A DNA stretch of 9,346 nt. Origin: VFJL01 sp043752345 (GTDB lineage Bacteria; Pseudomonadota; Gammaproteobacteria; Burkholderiales; Nitrosomonadaceae). Position 1 is the stretch's first letter. Each line of letters opens with the position of its first letter. The translations under genes and the position numbers were made by a program. The DNA lies in NCBI GenBank assembly GCA_043752345.1, contig JAYUYT010000130.1, positions 1-9,346 on the forward strand. Reading direction: 5' to 3'. The notes below the pieces were generated by a model. It worked only from the letters and a program-made list of their open reading frames with translations. It did no database searches and had not been told where the DNA came from. Positions 5,819 through 9,346 of this stretch are shown here, piece after piece.

Positions 5819-7612
5819 ATGCAATACATCCGTAATTTTTCCATTATTGCCCATATCGATCACGGCAAATCTACTTTGGCAGATCGCATCATCCAGCTAT
5901 GTGGCGGCCTATCGGAGCGGGAAATGGGAGCGCAGGTACTGGATTCTATGGATCTGGAACGGGAACGTGGCATTACCATCAAGGCACAGACTGCTGCGCT
6001 GAAATATATGGCACGCGATGGTAATACCTATTTGCTGAATCTGATAGATACCCCTGGTCACGTCGATTTCTCTTACGAAGTGTCGCGCTCACTGGCAGCT
6101 TGTGAAGGTGCATTGCTGGTGGTAGACGCCTCGCAAGGTGTGGAAGCCCAGACTGTGGCCAATTGCTATACCGCCATTGAGCAAGGTGTGGAAGTGGTAC
6201 CGGTACTGAATAAGATTGATCTACCCGCAGCCGAACCGGAGCGCGTGATTGCAGAAATAGAAGATATTATCGGAATAGATGCTCAAGATGCGCTGCGTGC
6301 CAGCGCCAAGACTGGCGTGGGGGTACAGGACATCCTGGAAGCGGTGATTACACGTATCCCCGCACCAAAGGGAGATCCTGCTGCTCCGCTAAAAGCACTT
6401 ATCATCGATTCGTGGTTTGACAATTATGTCGGTGTGGTAATGCTGGTGCGAGTGGTGGATGGGATGCTCAAACCAAAAGATAAAATCCTGCTCATGGCCA
6501 GCAAAGCCGTCCACCTGTGCGAACAAGTCGGTGTGTTTACGCCCAAGTCCCAACCCCGGGAATCGTTAAGTGCAGGTGAAGTTGGTTTCATTATTTCCGG
6601 CATCAAGGAACTGAAATCCGCCAAGGTGGGTGATACCGTGACTCTGGTAGATCGTCCTGCTACTCAGCCGCTGCTTGGTTTCAAAGAAATAAAACCACAG
6701 GTTTTTGCCGGACTTTACCCGATTGAGTCCAACCAGTACGATGCTTTGCGTGACGCGCTGGAAAAACTGAAACTCAATGATTCCTCATTGCACTACGAGC
6801 CAGAGACATCCCAGGCGCTGGGTTTTGGTTTCCGTTGCGGTTTTCTCGGCTTGTTGCATCTCGATATCGTGCAAGAGCGACTGGAACGGGAATACGACAT
6901 GGATCTCATCACTACTGCGCCGACGGTGGTATATCAGATAATGATGCGCGATGGCACCGTGATCGAAATCGAGAACCCGTCAAGAATGCCCGATCCTTCC
7001 AAGATAGAAGAGATCCGTGAACCAATCATTACCGCTACCATACTGGTTCCGCAGGAATATGTTGGCTCGGTTATTACGCTCTGCATCAGCAAGCGCGGAG
7101 TACAGAAAAATATACAATACTTGGGTAGGCAGGTGATGCTTACTTATGAAATGCCGCTCAATGAAGTCGTCATGGATTTTTTTGATAAACTCAAATCTAC
7201 CAGTCGCGGCTATGCTTCGTTGGATTACGAATTCAAGGAATTTCGCGCTTCCGATCTGGTAAAGCTGGATATACTCATTAATAGTGAAAAAGTGGACGCA
7301 TTATCGCTGATCGTGCACCGTACTAACAGCCAGTACCGCGGGCGGGCGCTGGCGCAGAAAATGCGTGAATTGATTCCGCGACAAATGTTCGATATTGCAG
7401 TGCAGGCCGCTATCGGTGCACATATCATCGCTCGAGAAAGCATCAAGGCGTTGCGTAAAAATGTACTTGCCAAGTGCTATGGTGGCGATATCAGCCGCAA
7501 ACGCAAACTGCTGGAAAAACAGAAAGCGGGGAAAAAACGGATGAAACAGGTAGGCAATGTGGAAATTCCGCAGGAAGCATTTCTGGCTATTTTGCAGACG
7601 AGCGACAAATAG
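5819..7612 (+). CDS. lepA: Translation factor LepA (EF4), ribosomal GTPase
   Basis: LepA is a ribosome-associated GTPase implicated in back-translocation and in initiation or 30S assembly. The 597-aa protein is almost the length of E. coli LepA (599). GTPase motifs are all present: G1 AHIDHGKST at residues 11-19, G2 in RERGITIKAQT, G3 DTPGHVDF, G4 NKIDLP and G5 SAKTG. EF-G-like domains II, III and V follow (GFRCGFLGLLHLDIVQERLERE is diagnostic), then the LepA-specific C-terminal domain with AKCYGGDISRKRKLLEKQK and KRMKQVGNVEIPQEAFLAIL. I chose ATG at 5819 because family members begin M-x-x-IRNFSIIAHIDHGKS; a TTG lies immediately before it at 5816 and an in-frame stop at 5810-5812. No ribosome binding site is visible, which is odd for a highly conserved gene. 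It heads the lepA-lepB-rnc-era block. Confidence 0.97.
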   Translation: MQYIRNFSIIAHIDHGKSTLADRIIQLCGGLSEREMGAQVLDSMDLERERGITIKAQTAALKYMARDGNTYLLNLIDTPGHVDFSYEVSRSLAACEGALLVVDASQGVEAQTVANCYTAIEQGVEVVPVLNKIDLPAAEPERVIAEIEDIIGIDAQDALRASAKTGVGVQDILEAVITRIPAPKGDPAAPLKALIIDSWFDNYVGVVMLVRVVDGMLKPKDKILLMASKAVHLCEQVGVFTPKSQPRESLSAGEVGFIISGIKELKSAKVGDTVTLVDRPATQPLLGFKEIKPQVFAGLYPIESNQYDALRDALEKLKLNDSSLHYEPETSQALGFGFRCGFLGLLHLDIVQERLEREYDMDLITTAPTVVYQIMMRDGTVIEIENPSRMPDPSKIEEIREPIITATILVPQEYVGSVITLCISKRGVQKNIQYLGRQVMLTYEMPLNEVVMDFFDKLKSTSRGYASLDYEFKEFRASDLVKLDILINSEKVDALSLIVHRTNSQYRGRALAQKMRELIPRQMFDIAVQAAIGAHIIARESIKALRKNVLAKCYGGDISRKRKLLEKQKAGKKRMKQVGNVEIPQEAFLAILQTSDK

Positions 7613-7626
7613 TATAGCGAATACCC

Positions 7627-7655
7627 GGCAGTTAAGAACACTGCCATTATTTATT
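7627..7655 (+). other. Small hairpin in the lepA-lepB spacer
   Basis: GGCAGT (7627-7632) and ACTGCC (7640-7645) form a perfect 6-bp stem with a seven-base loop, followed by the AT-rich ATTATTTATT. The tail lacks an unbroken T run, so this is at best a weak or partial terminator, or an RNA-processing or stability element between lepA and lepB. The 77-bp spacer contains nothing else I can name apart from the lepB ribosome binding site. Confidence 0.45.
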
Positions 7656-7677
7656 AGACACCGGACCTTATTCATCC

Positions 7678-7683
7678 GAAGGG
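7678..7683 (+). promoter_or_regulatory. Ribosome binding site of lepB
   Basis: GAAGGG ends six bases before the ATG at 7690. It is the clearest Shine-Dalgarno sequence in the second gene block and fixes the lepB start, in contrast to the poor sites before lepA, rnc and era. Confidence 0.7.
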
Positions 7684-7689
7684 TACAGA

Positions 7690-8493
7690 ATGAATTTTCC
7701 CCTCATCATGCTGATTCTGCTGGTTGTCACCGGCGGCATTTGGCTGCTTGATCACTTCATGCTGCGCCGCAAGCGTGCGCCGGATACGCGCGAACCATGG
7801 TGGATAGAGTATCCTAAAAGTTTTTTCCCGGTAATCCTGATCGTGTTCGGTCTGCGTTCCTTTCTGGTGGAACCTTTCAAGATTCCGTCCGGCTCGATGA
7901 TTCCGACCCTGCTGGTGGGAGATTTTATTCTAGTGAACAAATATACCTACGGCGTCAGGCTGCCAGTCATCAATCTCAAGGTGATGGATGTGAACGAACC
8001 CAAGCGCGGTGAAGTAATGGTATTCCGCTACCCGGAGAATCCGTCCATGGATTACATCAAACGCATAGTTGGCCTGCCGGGTGACTCCATCACTTACCGC
8101 AATAAACAGTTGATCGTGAATGACACCCCGGTAAAAATGGAACCGGTGGGTGAATATACCTATATCGAATCTGGACTAAGCTATGTGTACAATCAGAGAT
8201 TTATAGAGTCCCTGAATGAACGTGGTCATGACATTATTATCAATCCAGAGGTGCCCGGCTTGCAGCTTTCCGGAGTGCGCCAGTTCCCATTCCAGGAAAA
8301 TTGCACCTATCAGCACTCCGAATTTACCTGCTCGGTACCCGCCGGGCACTATTTCACGATGGGAGATAATCGCGACAGCAGCAGCGACAGTCGCTATTGG
8401 GGATTCGTCCCGGAACGCAATATCGTCGGCAAGGCATTCATGATCTGGTGGAACTTCAGCGACTTCAAACGAGTCGGGCTATCCATCGAGTAG
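7690..8493 (+). CDS. lepB: Signal peptidase I (leader peptidase)
   Basis: This inner-membrane serine protease removes signal peptides from exported proteins; its active site faces the periplasm. The 267-aa protein has two predicted transmembrane helices, at about residues 3-22 and 44-60, as in E. coli LepB. The Ser/Lys dyad is visible: Ser69 in IPSGSMIPTL and Lys124 in DYIKRIVGLPGD. The family box GDNRDSSSDSRYWGFVP follows at 225-241. Cys205 and Cys214 sit where E. coli LepB has its periplasmic disulfide, just before the SVPAGHYF strand. The cap region between about 145 and 215 is the variable part typical of proteobacterial enzymes. The length is below E. coli (324 aa) but normal for betaproteobacteria. 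Its place between lepA and rnc is the conserved order. It is probably co-transcribed with lepA, though the intervening hairpin could lower expression. Confidence 0.97.
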   Translation: MNFPLIMLILLVVTGGIWLLDHFMLRRKRAPDTREPWWIEYPKSFFPVILIVFGLRSFLVEPFKIPSGSMIPTLLVGDFILVNKYTYGVRLPVINLKVMDVNEPKRGEVMVFRYPENPSMDYIKRIVGLPGDSITYRNKQLIVNDTPVKMEPVGEYTYIESGLSYVYNQRFIESLNERGHDIIINPEVPGLQLSGVRQFPFQENCTYQHSEFTCSVPAGHYFTMGDNRDSSSDSRYWGFVPERNIVGKAFMIWWNFSDFKRVGLSIE

Positions 8494-8535
8494 CCTGCTT
8501 GCCAGGGCACAAATAGCATTTGGACTTATTGGAAA

Positions 8536-9210
8536 ATGGACAGCGCCACACTTTGCCGGAAAATCAACTACACATTCAATCAGCCGGAATTGTTGCGCCA
8601 AGCACTGACTCACCGCAGCCATAGCTCCCCGCACAATGAACGGCTCGAATTTCTCGGCGATAGTGTTCTCAATTGCGCGATTGCCGGGTTGATCTTTCGG
8701 CATTTCCCCAATCTTCCAGAGGGCGAACTGTCTCGATTTCGGGCCAGCCTAGTCAATCAACAGGCACTGTTTGAGGTGGCGCAAACACTTAATTTGGGGG
8801 GACAGATAAAGCTGGGTGAAGGGGAGCTTAAAAGTGGTGGACATCGCCGCCCGTCAATTCTCGCGGATACACTGGAGGCGATGCTGGGTGCGGTTTATCT
8901 GGATGGGGGATTTGCACAGGCCGAGAAAGTTGTGGCCACTCTTTTTATGCCGCTGCTGCAGCAGTTGAACCTACAGGCTCTGGACAAGGATCCCAAGACC
9001 CTGTTGCAGGAATACTTGCAAAGCCGCAAGCTGGGGCTGCCGCAATACTCCGTTGTCACCACCAGCGGCGAAGCCCATCAGCAGCAATTCCTGGTGGAAT
9101 GCATTATTAGCAAACTCGATATTCGTACGATTGGCGAGGGCGCCAGCCGCCGCAGTGCCGAACAGGGAGCAGCGAAGCAAGCATATGAGCAGGCACAATC
9201 ACGTGGTTGA
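8536..9210 (+). CDS. rnc: Ribonuclease III
   Basis: RNase III is a double-stranded-RNA endonuclease that processes rRNA precursors and many mRNAs; it acts as a dimer in the cytoplasm. The 224-aa length matches E. coli (226). The catalytic domain, about residues 1-145, contains the signature NERLEFLGDSVL at 34-45 (Glu38, Asp42) and ADTLEAMLGAVYLDGG at 110-125 (Asp111, Glu114), corresponding to the metal-binding residues of the family. GELKSGGHRRPSILAD (96-111) is also typical. A double-stranded-RNA-binding domain follows at about 152-222 (DPKTLLQEYLQS; GASRRSAEQGAAKQAYEQ). The start is 42 bases after the lepB stop. The only purine-rich sequence, GGAAA, abuts the ATG, so the ribosome binding site is poor. 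In E. coli rnc represses itself by cleaving its leader; here I see only a tiny CAAAT/ATTTG hairpin (8510-8522), too small to claim the same. Confidence 0.97.
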   Translation: MDSATLCRKINYTFNQPELLRQALTHRSHSSPHNERLEFLGDSVLNCAIAGLIFRHFPNLPEGELSRFRASLVNQQALFEVAQTLNLGGQIKLGEGELKSGGHRRPSILADTLEAMLGAVYLDGGFAQAEKVVATLFMPLLQQLNLQALDKDPKTLLQEYLQSRKLGLPQYSVVTTSGEAHQQQFLVECIISKLDIRTIGEGASRRSAEQGAAKQAYEQAQSRG

Positions 9211-9282
9211 AGAATACCAAAAACATAGATCTCCAGCTTTTCTGCTGACAGGCCTCACGTCCTCCATTGAACACTTCACAAG

Positions 9283-9346
9283 ATGACAGCCAATCTCAAC
9301 TATCGCACCGGCTACATCGCCATCATCGGGCGCCCCAACGTCGGCA
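9283..9346 (+). CDS. era: GTPase Era (5' fragment, cut by window edge)
   Basis: Era is an essential GTPase that binds 16S rRNA near its 3' end and assists 30S maturation. Only 21 codons are present, ending just before the P-loop lysine. They read MTANLNYRTGYIAIIGRPNV followed by Gly, which matches the Era N-terminus (RTGYIAIVGRPNVGKST in relatives). The ATG at 9283 is preceded by an in-frame stop at 9268-9270, which limits the start. No clear ribosome binding site is seen. It lies 72 bp after rnc, in the conserved rnc-era order. The gene is partial only because the window ends. Confidence 0.9.
   Translation, partial: MTANLNYRTGYIAIIGRPNVG

Noticed and set aside
5819..7612. Whether the lepA product could be EF-G, TypA/BipA or another translational GTPase
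   Set aside because: The length, the CGFLGLLHLDIVQERLERE segment and the C-terminal KRMKQVGNVEIPQEAF are specific to LepA.
7301..7675. Minus-strand open frame of 124 codons over the lepA 3' end
   Set aside because: It is a shadow of the conserved LepA C-terminal domain; the protein is low-complexity Phe/Arg-rich with no domain.
9053..9286. Plus-strand frame of 77 codons bridging rnc and era
   Set aside because: It is out of frame within the RNase III RNA-binding domain and has no motif or ribosome binding site; era has a better start at 9283.
1..9346. Search by eye for mobile elements, CRISPR repeats, tRNA or rRNA genes, prophage or toxin-antitoxin genes
   Set aside because: None seen: no long direct or inverted repeats flank any gene, no spaced repeat array, no tRNA-like fold, and the coding space is filled by conserved housekeeping genes.

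Overview
The window is a chromosomal housekeeping and stress-response region from a proteobacterium, most likely a betaproteobacterium. The evidence is the gene order: nadB divergent from rpoE-rseA-rseB-mucD, a thioredoxin-fold (glutaredoxin-like) gene, then lepA-lepB-rnc-era. The moderate base composition, roughly half G+C by eye, and the look of the proteins suggest Nitrosomonadales or a relative. That family-level placement is inference; I could run no search.

Layout. Bases 35-1621 (minus strand) encode L-aspartate oxidase (nadB), the first enzyme of de novo NAD synthesis. A 252-bp divergent spacer follows and holds one weak candidate sigma-E promoter. Bases 1874-5668 (plus strand) are a tightly packed envelope-stress operon: the ECF sigma factor RpoE, its membrane anti-sigma factor RseA, the periplasmic RseA-binding regulator RseB (MucB), the periplasmic protease/chaperone MucD (HtrA/DegP family), and a small CxxC glutaredoxin-like protein. 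rseA/rseB and rseB/mucD each share an ATGA overlap, and the last gene overlaps mucD by 20 bp on its longest reading. A near-textbook intrinsic terminator (10-bp stem, 5-base loop, T run) closes this unit at about 5734-5760.

Bases 5819-9346 carry a second co-directional block: LepA (EF4, ribosomal GTPase), LepB (signal peptidase I), RNase III, and the first 21 codons of the GTPase Era, which runs off the window edge. This block handles translation, protein export and RNA/ribosome maturation, and its order matches the conserved lepA-lepB-rnc-era cluster.

How they work together: misfolded envelope proteins trigger proteolysis of RseA, gated by RseB. That frees RpoE, which normally raises its own operon and hence MucD, which degrades or refolds periplasmic proteins. 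LepB processes exported precursors, including the signal peptides predicted on RseB and MucD. All full-length genes look intact, with catalytic residues present.

I found no mobile element, CRISPR array, RNA gene, pseudogene or gene of unknown kind, and no sign of a new biological system. No gene-free stretch exceeds 300 bp. The points worth a second look are small: promoter and start-site questions, the terminator in front of lepA, the redox gene inside the sigma-E operon, and neighbours often seen in this cluster that are absent here.
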